Part shown: positions 20,407-30,174 of the stretch, one piece after another
Layout of the letters: the number at the start of each line of letters is the position of its first letter
Position numbering within the stretch: position 1 is the stretch's first letter
Origin: Elysia marginata
Lineage: Eukaryota; Mollusca; Gastropoda; Plakobranchidae
Reading direction: 5' to 3'
DNA length: 30,174 bases
NCBI GenBank assembly: GCA_019649035.1
Contig: BMAT01006491.1
Span: forward strand, 73,330 to 103,503
Translations under genes and position numbers: made by a program
Notes under the pieces: generated by a model
Databases searched by the model: none
Seen by the model: only the letters and a program-made list of their open reading frames with translations
Told to the model about the DNA's origin: nothing

Positions 20407-23329
20407 AATTCAGTCTCTTCAACCTCCTATTCCCGTTTCTTTTTTCGTCCAATCTTTATCGTTACAAAAATCTCCTTATTCCTCCTCTATTTTTAGAAAG
20501 TTTTTTTTATTAATTGAACATCAAAATAATACGTTGACGTGCTTATTATTCTCTATATCTGTCTCTTTGCATTTCTAATTTGTAACGGAGCTTAACAATC
20601 ATAACCGAGTGTATCTATTATCAGAATCGGCCTGTACTAATCCAAGCTACATTTATCAGGTCGTAAAAATTCTGTCTTAGGCCATCCGCCCTGCTGTGTA
20701 ATGAGAGATCACATTTGTGTTATCGTCTAGATGTGAGGCATGTGTCTGTCTCCCAAACAATTAGCAGATTACCGTCAAAATTCTTTCTGGCTTTCATATC
20801 GTCTCTTGTCAACAAAAGATCGACTTTTCTTTATAGCTCTTAGCAGACTAAGGTGGGCCAAAAGTATAAAATCTTTCCATTTCTGAAAAGGTCATGGAAC
20901 ATAAAATTGCTTTGAATCACAAAAAGTAGCTGTATCTGTTTCTCATGAACGTCTGTGGCATTGCCGCTCATGCTAAATGCTTGCAGGTTTTAAAGCATAG
21001 CAGTTTTTACTGGCCTTAATTGAGCAAGGAAATTAATAAATTCTTCAAGTTAATGCTAATTACATTGACATTATTTCTGAAGTTTATTAACAGATCTATG
21101 CATTCATACCTTTTAATTTTGTACATTTATTTATCTGTATTTTTCGTTTGATGATAACATTTGGACAAATTTGTATCTGATAATAAGAATAAAGCAAGAA
21201 CTAAGTTTCGTAATCATACATGAAAGATTTTTTTTACCCTGACGTTAAGTTGAATTTTGCATGCTCATGGTCTGTGAAATGTTAAAGTGGGTTTTTTTTT
21301 CAACAATTTACACTCTGAATACGAAGTATGCGTTTTTAAGTAACTTCTATTTAAAAATCGAGTGTGTGCCTCTACTATTTTACGTTTTATTTTTTTAATT
21401 GGCGGGTTGTTAAAAAATATTCTACTTTTGCAATAAAAACGAAGACACTCGGGTCACAAATTAAGAAAAAAAAATAAATGCCCAGGGCTCATTTGATTGT
21501 TTTTTTTTTTCTTTCATTTTTTTCTACATTGACTCAGGTTACGAAAAAATGCTTGGTGGCGCCTAAGATGTAATAGAAGAGGGTAAGGGGGGTCTTTGTT
21601 TCGTGCACCTTCTTTGTTGAAACTTCATAAATTGAGTGCTCTACTAGATAGTCCTGTTGTTAGAAACCTAAAAAATTCCTCTCTGTTAGCGATCTTGAAA
21701 TAAAAGGTTGACTATAGTCTTAAATTTTCTAACCATCATTCAAAACATTTCCATTATGATACAAGATAAAGGGTAAATTTGGGAATGTGTACTTCACTAA
21801 AAAGAAGGAGGAATGGATTTGTCGCAATTCGATTCACTGCACTTGTCTTGTTTTGTTAGGATGAATTACGATATTGGGCATGTTTAAAGAAAACCACTGC
21901 ATCATTTGAAATGGTTGCTTTTATGCTAATTCGCTTTCAATACTTGAAATTGCTTGCTGTACCTAATTTTATTTTTCAAATTTAAACCGTTTCCCTGTAC
22001 TTCTATACAAACAGTTACAATGCAGACAAGGCTGTCATTTTTCTTCCCGGTTGAATCTAGGTTTTATTAGCAGTGTTTGTCTAAGAATAAAGGTTGGGGG
22101 AGCGGCAATATTGGATTGTGATTTTTTTGTATTTTCCGAGACTCTGGCGAGAGAATTTAGAGGTCAAGACTATTAAAAAATTCACATAAAATATTAGAAT
22201 CTACGTTCTCTAACTGGTTCTTAAAAGTTTGCTCTTACTGTTTAAATTTCTTTCTTTCTTTGTTTTGTTTTGTTTCGTTAGATGTTTTTGTTTGCAACAA
22301 CAGTCGAATTATGTTCTCTTTCTTTAAATAAAAATGTTCAATCAAGATGCTCAAATTAAACTCTTTATTGAAAATCGTAAAAAAAAAAAAACAAAACAAA
22401 AAAACAAACATGTCTCTTAGATAGACCAGTCAATTTTCAAGGTAAGAGTTTAAAATCAGCCTTGTCATTCAGATAACCTAATACATGTATTGTGTGATAT
22501 TGTATGAACACTGTATCCTAGTGCTTTTCAGGAAGACTTAATCGAATTCAAATGAATGGTTACAAAACTCTGACCTATCGATGACCGCAAATCAATAACT
22601 ATCATAAATACTCGTAATCAGTAACCTATACGCTATTTCTAAGCGCACTGCAGAAACCTTTAAATTGAAAGATCGAGATAAATATTACGTTTGCCCATAG
22701 AAGTATATCCAAATATCACCAGTTTAGTTATAAAGTGAGATAATTAGACATCTTGGCTTGGCCTGATCTTGCTGTTATATAACTAAGTGATAAAAGGAAG
22801 ATAGCGGAGATGATGTCCGAAGAATATGTTGAATTTAAATGGCATGAGAAATTGAGAGATTAGTTGATAATTGTTAATAAATACATGTAGCGTGCGGTAT
22901 TGGTAAGAGAGTCGGTAAATCATCTAAATGTAAGTGAATTCTCTAACGCATGAGCAATTTTGTCAGAAATAAGTATTATTCGATATACCAAGGTGTATTT
23001 TTGCCTTGTAGATTAAAATATGTCTGCTTTATTTTATTTTTTGAATTTTTACAGCGCTGTAATAGGGATGTTAGAGATTTTTAACACTTTTTGCTAATCT
23101 TTACAGGAATTATTACTGTATATACACGTAAACTTTAAGCTCTCACCTGTCACACAGTAAATATAAAAAATGTTTTATCTGTCTATCATTTTCTATTGTA
23201 CACTTCTTCATCATTTGTGTTTTAAGTCAATAATAAGAGCAATGTGCATTTGTCACGTACGCATGAAAACACCTAAATCATTTCTATCAACGTCGAATTC
23301 GCCTGGCTTTCTGAAACGGTTTTATTCAT

Positions 23330-23337
<8 letters not shown>
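20407..23337. other. Noncoding stretch, no gene seen
   Basis: Nearly 3 kb without a supported gene or long frame. It includes a TTTCTTTC/GTTTT-rich patch (22247-22280) and a poly-A/AAAAC patch (22380-22410). No RNA gene or transposon signature was recognised. Confidence 0.55.

Positions 23338-23376
<39 letters not shown>
23338..23376. repeat. (CT)19 microsatellite
   Basis: A perfect CT run of about 39 bases. Unlike the one at 14803 it is not preceded by a recognisable SINE 3' block. Confidence 0.97.
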
Positions 23377-23377
<1 letters not shown>

Positions 23378-23880
23378 ACGGGCAGTGGTACAACCATTAG
23401 GTCAGCGACAAATTTATTGAGAATTACCACTGCTACATAACATACTCTAGATAGTGATGAGAAATTTGAACTGCTTGACTCTTGTCTTAAGTCATTAAGT
23501 TAACGCCTTCAACTAAAATCTGAACGTTGGCGAAGGCTGTTGCTAAATTGCTTGAATTTAGGCGTGTGGCTGACTTATAATGATAATGTTGTGGTTGTGT
23601 ACTAGAGATTAGCTAAACATATATATAAAAGTTTCATATGGTGACTTCTAAAGACAAAATGTTTGTAAAGCATATGTATTTTTCTATTGAGTGTAAAAAT
23701 ATAACATGATAATAATGTAGAAAACTAAGGAATATATTTGTATCCTATTAACACATAATGTTTATATTATGACAAACATATACTTAGTACAGCTTAACTG
23801 GTTTTTCTTCAAGGTTTTCTTTTTATGGTAAACCAGAAAAGTATGTATAGACGGCACTCTTAGACGTGCTAGAACAGAGA
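23377..23880. other. Noncoding stretch before the tandem duplication
   Basis: AT-rich, with no gene recognised. If the exon call at 24052 is right, this would be upstream regulatory or 5' UTR sequence. Confidence 0.4.
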
Positions 23881-24033
23881 CTTACTACGAGCGTGCTTTT
23901 ACAATCTGCAATACTGATTTTGTATAATAACTTTATCGAAATTGTGTTAATAAGCGGCTTACCACGAGCGGTTTTTACAATCTGCAATATTGATTTTGTA
24001 CAATAACTTTATCGAGCTTGTGTTAGTAAGCGG
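23881..24033. repeat. 77-bp tandem duplication
   Basis: Copy 1 (23881-23957) and copy 2 (23958-24033) both begin CTTAC.ACGAGCG. They share blocks such as TTTTACAATCTGCAATA and TAACTTTATCGA and end in AAGCGG. They differ at about eight positions plus one base of length (roughly 90 percent identical). A start of a third copy (CTTCGAT) is doubtful. The array ends 18 bp before the ATG of the candidate exon at 24052. Confidence 0.93.
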
Positions 24034-24051
24034 CTTCGATAGTCATTAGCC

Positions 24052-24129
24052 ATGGATAATTTCTTCCTGTTTCCCATCGATGAGGATAATTTAGCGTCAG
24101 AAACGAGTTTTCCTCAAGAGCCTGACGAG
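24052..24129 (+). CDS. Candidate first coding exon (26 codons)
   Basis: The start codon lies in the context GCCATGG, an optimal vertebrate-type Kozak match. Twenty-six codons follow, encoding an acidic peptide that starts MDNFFLFPIDEDN and ends QEPDE. The next bases are GTATAA: as a splice donor this leaves phase 0, and if read through it gives Val then a TAA stop. The donor lacks the preferred G at +5 and is weak. The next well-supported plus-strand exon (27724) also begins in phase 0, so the two could be joined across a 3.6-kb intron. No domain is recognised. The alternative is a chance 27-codon open frame. Confidence 0.4.
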
Positions 24130-24516
24130 GTATAATTATGTAGCAAGTATCTACAAGATGTTATTGTGCCTGGAGTTTAGTGTGAATCAATAAATAGATT
24201 AAGTGTTTGTTTTTATAAACATTTTTGTCTTTCTGAGTCTACTGAATTGAAATCTCATAATCAAGACATGAAATTACTTCAGAGTCAATGCATAGTTAAC
24301 GTAAAATCGTTTCGAAAATGTTTAGTGTCTACGTCTTGGAAAATATTGGGATGAAAAAAAATGTTGATCAATCTAAAAAAAAAATCATAGTAGCGAAAAG
24401 AAAGTGGTCGTTTTTTTCAGTGATATCAGTCATGGAAACCAAAACGTTAAAACAGTTTTAGTGGCGGCTTTATAATGTAAAATGATTACAGCTGTGATTG
24501 AGTACTGTCTTTTGTG

Positions 24517-24585
24517 TGGTGATGCGGTAGTTAGCTTTTTATTGAAGAGTGGACCCAAGTGCCTTCTGGTTTAATCCCGGCGATG
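24517..24585 (+). mobile_element. Possible decayed SINE head (tRNA-like)
   Basis: An A-box-like stretch (GGTGATGCGGTAGTTAGC) is followed about 35 bases later by a B-box-like GGTTTAATCCC. The geometry resembles a tRNA-derived SINE head, but no 3' body could be recognised. It could also be chance similarity. Confidence 0.3.
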
Positions 24586-25199
24586 AAAAAAGAATTATTT
24601 TGTGCATCATTTTATCTTCCATCAACTCCACATCCTCAATACATGCGGGAAAGGAAGGGTTAACTTCTTAGACTTCTCGGGGTTTATAATTTTTAGGTTA
24701 TGCATTACAATTCATAAGCCTTTGGGGAGAAAACAAAAGAAAGACAACCTGTCTCGGTTCAGGATTATAGTCTAAAAAGGGTTAGCTCTCTTCTCTCAGT
24801 ATGGCAGTGTTTCCATTTTGTCTGCAATAGTGAAAAGGGGGTATTGTTTCATTTATGTTAAAACAGCCTTCACTTTAATTGCCAGTTTAAATAAATCAAG
24901 ATTTCCTCCTCATGTTGGTTTTTCTTTGCTTTTAAAACATACGATTTTTGAAGTAATTTTCAATGATTATGAGTGTATTAACTTTATGTGGATGAAATCG
25001 ATAACCATCGTTTTTCGCAGAATGGGTGTACTAACTTTTATTAACTGGTTATTATTATGTAAATCAGGTTACTGTGCGTAACAGCTTGTAACTTTGAGCT
25101 TATACACATGCTAGTTGATTGAACGACATTCATGATGTGAAAATAATGCAGGACGAAAACGATTAGCCGTTTTATACAAACATTCAAACTGTCTCCCGT

Positions 25200-25220
25200 T
25201 TTTCCCCTCCCTCCCTCCCT
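25200..25220. repeat. CCCT-rich patch
   Basis: A short C-rich run of repeated CCCT units, close to the larger TTC array. Confidence 0.75.
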
Positions 25221-25349
25221 CGCCCCCCATTCCACCCTCACTTTATTTATATCTCTCAGCTCTGTTTTTAATTCCTGTTTTTGTCCTTGTATTCGCCTTG
25301 TCTACTGTTAAACTTTTTTTGCTTTGTCGGTTTCGACTTTTTTCTTATT

Positions 25350-25480
25350 CTTCCTCTTCGTGTTTTTCCTCCTCCTCCTCCCCATCCTCTTCTTCTTCTT
25401 CTTCTTCTTCTTCTTCTTCTTCTTCTTCTTCTTCTTCTTCTTCGTCTTCTTCCTCTGCTTCTTCTTATTTTTCTTCTTTG
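25350..25480. repeat. Pyrimidine tract with (TTC)n microsatellite
   Basis: A polypyrimidine block including CCTCCTCCTCC and about 19 uninterrupted TTC units (25388-25443). The poly-Leu, poly-Ser, poly-Phe, poly-Arg and poly-Lys frames on both strands are artefacts of the repeat. Confidence 0.97.
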
Positions 25481-27170
25481 CATGGTGTTGCCTTGGTCTA
25501 CCAATTAAAGTCCTTGACAAAATACTATCGAGTGTCCTTGTTGATGAAACCTGTGAGATGGTAAGGAAAACCAATCGGAAACAGGTCAAAATAAATTATT
25601 ACCATTTGCATGTAGTGTATTTCATGCCAAAAAGAGGTTAAAAAGTTACAACTTCAGTTGTAAAAAGATCTGAGGTATTATTAAAGGTTGTATACCAAAT
25701 TTTTGTTTCAAAAGGATTTAACTCAAAACTAGTCTGAGCGAGATCTGATTTTCACCGGTCACCTTACAGTCATCCTCACACGAGAAAAGTATTGTGCGAA
25801 TAAAAACCAATGAGTTTTGTACATGTATAATTATATTTTACATCGGATAGATTTATATGGTTTGAGTTATTCACGTTGTAAAATAATTATTGTGTGTGGA
25901 TAACCACACGTAATACTTGTAGACCTCGCACACAACGTCGTATAAGTTTAGAAAGACAGTGTGTTTTCTCTTGCTCATTTGCTTGTTTTTTTTTTTTAGT
26001 TTTTTTTTACACTCTGGCCCGGACATATATAAACTTTGGCGTTTAATAAAAAAAAAGAAAAAAAAACCTTCATCCAAGCCACAATTGTCTCTGACTTGGT
26101 AGAGGCAATCACCTAAACTTTTTAATCAATATGGAAGTTTCACAAAAGGGTTTATATTAAAGGCAATATTGCAAGTTGGTAAATATTGATGCAAACACGA
26201 AACTCTTAAATTTTAGTATAGTCCGTTCACACAAAAAACATCACTGGCTTTGGGCAATATTTTTTTCCTACTTTGTTAAAAAATGTTACACATGATCTGA
26301 ATTCATTTTAATTGAACTACATTTGGTCTTCGAATGCATAACTCCCTTTTCTTCCTCCGTTTTTAACTAATAATTTAGAATTTGTATGGCTGAGTTTAAA
26401 GAGGTTTACAGTTCATCAGTTACTTAAAGCGTTCAGTTTGAGTTGTGTTGCGTCATCTAATTTAGCTGACCTTACGGTAAAGTTCCTATTTTTGTTGCTG
26501 CATCGAATGAGACAAAAATGTGTTGTTAGACAGCTTTTTCCTTATGTTAAATAATTATGAAATATTTTCCTGCCTAGAGTGACAAACTAGTATGAAAACA
26601 GGAAACGAACCCGAAAAGTAACAAACAAACTATTGTAGTAAGACGTGGGTACTTTTATTAGTGTCAAAAGAACTATAGCAAACATTTTGGCTATAGACGC
26701 CTAGAGATATTCACTGCCGATAAATGCAATGTTTAAAGCTATCGCTAAGTATTGTATTGTTCGATAGTCTCAAGAAAAACGGAAGTCATTTTACAAATTA
26801 GCTAGAAATGTTAAAGTTTTTTTTAGACTGTCTGAGCACTTATGGTTTTCAAGGGCTGAACAAAGCTGATCTATTAATTTTTAAATTGTCTATAAAATAA
26901 ATGTCTGTCTTGTTTTGTCAATTTTATTGAATTTCTTTTAACTACATGTATTGTGCAGTTGGAAAATGTGATTTTTTCTTGCTTTTCGCTCTCTCTTTTT
27001 TCCTTAACTTACTAGGTGTTCTGCCTTATTTTTTAAAGTCCCATCAATACCATCACCCACCCATCTCTATAAAACATGACTATACTTGTGGTAGCTAGAT
27101 CTATTACATGTGTACAATAATTAATCCTTTTCTGATTTCTTTCAACTCCCATGATGTCCATACTTAAATG

Positions 27171-27256
27171 TCTCTCTCTCCCTCGCTCTCTCTCTCTCTC
27201 TCCATCTTTCTTTCTCCATCTCTCTCTCCCTCTACCCCTCTCTCTATCTATCTCCC
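27171..27256. repeat. CT-rich microsatellite
   Basis: Interrupted CT repeat with TTTC and CCCT variants. It sits about 470 bp upstream of the exon at 27724. Confidence 0.92.
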
Positions 27257-27723
27257 CAGCATCCTTTTATAGCCGCTTGAGGTAGAAAAGCAATCAATAT
27301 TCTCTTGTGTTGAATCACATATAATTATATCGGAGCAGATTTTGCTGCAGACAGATCGTAGATAGACTGCAAAACATCTAACAATGTAAACGCAATGCGG
27401 TCGAGATTTAACGATTTAAATATTTTCAATAACAAAAAAGATAATTGTAAACTAGTGTTCCTGTAGAAAGAAAATGTTTATGTAGTCTTTCATGCAGGTT
27501 TGTTCTTACAGCTATTGTAAAATAACATATCAGGCTCATAATGTGGTGGTTAAGGTAATGGTGGTGATGAAGTCTTTTGTCTTTTGTGCGTTAGTTGTAG
27601 GCCTATTATTCAATTTCGTATTGATCTTATCAACCCTACTTCTAAAGATATTACGTGTCAGTTATATCAGTATTTCATTTAGGTATCCACTTCATCTTCT
27701 ATGTTTAATAATTCATTCTTCAG

Positions 27724-28242
27724 CCCCAAACCGAAGCTGGCGTGAGCCTCGAGGAGGAGGACGACGTCTTCGTCCAGACGCCTGAAAAACAGACCCTCAC
27801 ATTAAACAAAACATCAACCACAACCGGCATCACCTATCCTTTTCACAGAGCAATGAAGCCGCCAACTTCTCCGACACTGCCCCCACCTGTTAGTTCCTCT
27901 GGAGCTGGCCTCCCCAGTCGTAGTCGACGCTGGTCCCTGGACGTTATCTCCCCGCTGAGACTGCTCAATTCTCACCCAGCTTCCTCCTCGGGAAGACCTC
28001 TGTCTACGCCAGAGAGCCCGAGTGAAAGTCGAGGAAGCAGCCCAACTTTAGAAGCTACCGCGCCAGCTGCCTTGCTCAGAGGCAGGCGCTACTCACAGCC
28101 TATCATCCCTAAAGTGAAGCCGGTCAAGGACAAACGCGAAAAAATCAAGGCCGCTCCCGGCAAGAAGGGTGGAAAGGGAGGTCATCATAAAGTCAAGGAG
28201 AGTTATGTAGTGATTACCCTTGACACAGGACAAACAATTGTG
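27724..28242 (+). CDS. Internal exon of an unidentified gene, Ser/Pro-rich
   Basis: A 173-codon exon bounded by TTCATTCTTCAG before and the consensus donor GTAAGT after, in phase 0 at both ends. Its base composition is clearly richer in GC than the surroundings. The protein part begins PQTEAGVSLEEEDDVFVQ. A Ser/Pro/Thr-rich, probably disordered region follows. It contains RRWSLD (a basophilic-kinase type site) and RRYSQP, which fits the mode-I 14-3-3 pattern R-x-x-S-x-P once phosphorylated. Then comes a Lys/Gly-rich basic patch and a beta-like end, ESYVVITLDTGQTIVV. That end could start a ubiquitin-like, Ras-binding or FERM-type fold in the next exon. The DDVFV..PEK string weakly recalls the end of a second doublecortin repeat. 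Neither identity is established. In-frame reading past the donor gives a stop at 28285-28287, which supports splicing. Other exons would lie beyond the window or at 24052. Confidence 0.85.
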
Positions 28243-30174
28243 GTAAGTTTTTTTTTAGATTATAGAATAAATGATACCGATTTTTAACAGAACTGGAGAG
28301 AGTTAAAATCACTAAGTTTGTAAAAAAAAAGTATCATTTTAATGATTTGTGATTGTTCGTCTGCATATTTGCCTTTATATTTTGTTAAAAGCAGACATTA
28401 GTTAGTAACATAACACTACAAAATACGTAAAGGCAGATAACATACAAATTTAATATCATTAAGAGACCTTTGTCTAAATCAGATCGACAAAAAGCTTACC
28501 CTACGCAAAAAAGTTACCAAAAACGAGATTAATGTTAGGTGCTTTGGAAAGTTGAGAAGATAAAGAACATCAAGTAACACTATCAATGCGTGCATATAAC
28601 ACCCTAAAGTAATTACCGCAGCTCGCAAAATCCTGTCCCAATTGAACTTTTAACATCGTTAAATGCTTTTTTATTTCTGTTTGTGGTAAAGAGCTTTAAC
28701 TCAAATATTGTGGAGCGTCTGTTCTTTATGTTTATGCTTACATAACGGTCGTTTTTATTTCTTACATGGTGCCATTCTAAGTTTATCCCGTATTTTATTT
28801 CGTCGTGATCAATATTAGACAAAACCAGTAAATTTTTTAATCCTACATTTTCCGAACCATGAATTCGAAAAATATACATAAGCATAGAAGATATTTTTTT
28901 CTTTCCATTATAGTTTGTTAACAAGAAAGTTTCTTCATTTTTTTACTAAAGTCATAGAACTCTGTCTTTTTTAATGCTCCTAACCGAAGCTGAGATCAAC
29001 ATAGAAAACGTTATCATTGTAGGTCCCTATAAGCTGCTTTGGCTAAACCCTTTATTTCTGTTTTCCTAAGGTAACCTTAAAGTAATGTTCAAACCGTCCA
29101 ATTTTTATTAGATCTTTGCCCAAGAGATTTACAAATTCAACATGGTTTCAAAAAATTAAGACATTAATTATCCTTCTTTTCCCATTACTTTGAAATTTTT
29201 CTTTTTCCATCATCAATGAAAGAGTTGGTGGAAATATTGACGTCATGGATAATCGTCTTCCTCTCGTAGTTTCTTAATTTTATACTGGAATTAGGCGCAT
29301 TAACTGAGTATAAAGCTTTTGTATTGATCTTATGTTAGCTGGGTTTGTCTCCTTAGATAGGAAAGATAGTTTAAATGGCACCATTTTTTGTTTCGATTGT
29401 ATTTAATGTCTTCAGTAAACTGCTTTCGGTCGAATAAACAGAGACACGGATATTCCACAAAAGGAATTAGGGTTATAAACAGATTAGGCACTGTCTATCG
29501 ATGAACAAACCGGGCGATAGCTCCGGTAATGCGTCGCATTTAATCAGCTTGGACAATTTGTGTTTGGTAGACTGAACATTATGGACGAGTCAGTCTGTCT
29601 CGGAAATACCTGGTGGGCATGAGATACGGAGACATTTGACGCGACCAGAAGGTAAATAAATCACAGTCAGCGAGGAGATTATCTCTCTATCTTTGCGTGC
29701 GACCTTTTGAAATCATTAGTGGCAAAACCTCAAGAGTTTTTGCTGTGACGAAGCAAGAAGGCGATATCGCAGCGAGGATCTGGAGACGTTGAAGATTCTT
29801 CGTCTGCCTTGCAAAGACTTGTTTGTAGACAATAGTCTTTTTTTTTCTTCCTGCTGTTGTTTGTTCTGCATGCTTTGCTGAGAAGAATAGCAACTAGCTG
29901 TACAGGGTAGATGCGCGATGATGGTGATGGTGGCACAAGAATAATAAGGTTTTAATCTTTAACGATGTCGAGAACGGCACGGTTTACCGGGGTACGCGAT
30001 TTGTCGGGACACACGCTGCCTGGACTAAGACTAGGATTACTGAAACACGGAGCGCTAGCGTGGACGTTAAATACCAAAAGGTGCTTGTGATGAATTTGGA
30101 TCGCTAAAAATAAACTGAAAATGGAATGCACACGTTCAGCTGGATTTTTTTTTAAACAAAAAATTAGAGTTCTT
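28243..30174. other. Intron or noncoding sequence after the exon
   Basis: No further exon was recognised with confidence. 29400-30100 is somewhat richer in GC and CpG than the preceding intron. It contains a 41-codon ATG frame at 29965-30090 with no recognisable domain. Minus-strand frames at 29687-29936 look random. Confidence 0.45.

Larger units (their letters stand above)
24130..27723 (+). other. Putative intron or intergenic sequence
   Basis: No further exon was recognised between the candidate first exon and the exon at 27724. It contains a tRNA-like fragment (24517-24585), C-rich and TTC arrays (25200-25480) and CT-rich repeats (27171-27256). The CT tract ends in a splice-acceptor-like CCCCAG at about 27259, but no open exon follows it. 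Confidence 0.4.

Noticed and set aside
25268..25641. Overlapping poly-Arg, poly-Lys, poly-Leu, poly-Ser and poly-Phe frames
   Set aside because: All arise from the TTC repeat read in different frames and strands.
27250..27290. Micro-exon after the CT tract (CCCCAG acceptor, GAG/GTAGAA donor)
   Set aside because: It would be only about 25 bases long, and the signals are expected by chance after a pyrimidine microsatellite.
27492..27785. 97-codon plus-strand frame overlapping the exon start
   Set aside because: It is out of frame with the coding exon and mostly covers the intron; its hydrophobic translation comes from T-rich sequence.
1..30174. CRISPR array, operon, phage or bacterial mobile system
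   Set aside because: The window has spliced-exon signals, SINEs and microsatellites of an animal genome; no regularly spaced repeat-spacer structure or prokaryotic gene cluster was seen.

Overview
This window looks like nuclear DNA from an animal, most likely a marine invertebrate and plausibly a gastropod mollusc. It is AT-rich and mostly noncoding, and it carries many simple repeats: (CT)n, (AGAT)n, (CTA)n, (TTC)n and an 18-N assembly gap. It also holds tRNA-derived SINEs, spliced-exon signals, and a CYP3-like cytochrome P450. The animal assignment rests on the P450 and the SINE architecture. The mollusc assignment is inference. Nothing bacterial or viral was recognised.

Layout. 1-10.8 kb has no recognisable gene. 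It holds a (CT)20 tract (2.3 kb), a decayed tandem repeat of about 77 bp (4.4-4.65 kb), a GATA-rich zone (5.87-6.72 kb) split by a near-perfect 99-bp inverted repeat, and a 360-bp CTA trinucleotide array (9.47-9.83 kb). 10.8-12.3 kb is a nest of tRNA-derived SINEs, all on the minus strand, next to a GC-richer unclassified segment. A second full copy of one SINE family lies on the plus strand at 14.49-14.84 kb and ends in a perfect (CT)20. An N gap lies at 16359-16376 between a G run and a GA run.

The clearest gene is a complete single-exon cytochrome P450 on the minus strand (17810-19348, 512 aa). All hallmark P450 motifs are present, and a poly(A) signal lies 52 bp past the stop. Its upstream region has a TATA-like motif and an inverted pair of nuclear-receptor-type half-sites.

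The second gene is on the plus strand and only partly in the window. An internal exon at 27724-28242 is well supported: acceptor CAG, donor GTAAGT, phase 0 at both ends, 173 codons. It encodes a Ser/Pro-rich, basic, presumably disordered segment with RRWS and RRYSQP phosphosite motifs. A possible first coding exon, not otherwise obvious, lies at 24052-24129. It has a perfect GCCATGG start context and phase 0 at its putative donor, and it sits 18 bp after a 77-bp tandem duplication. Joining the two exons is inference. The protein was not identified.

No set of genes working together as a system could be supported. The P450 and the plus-strand gene look like independent, divergently oriented neighbours.
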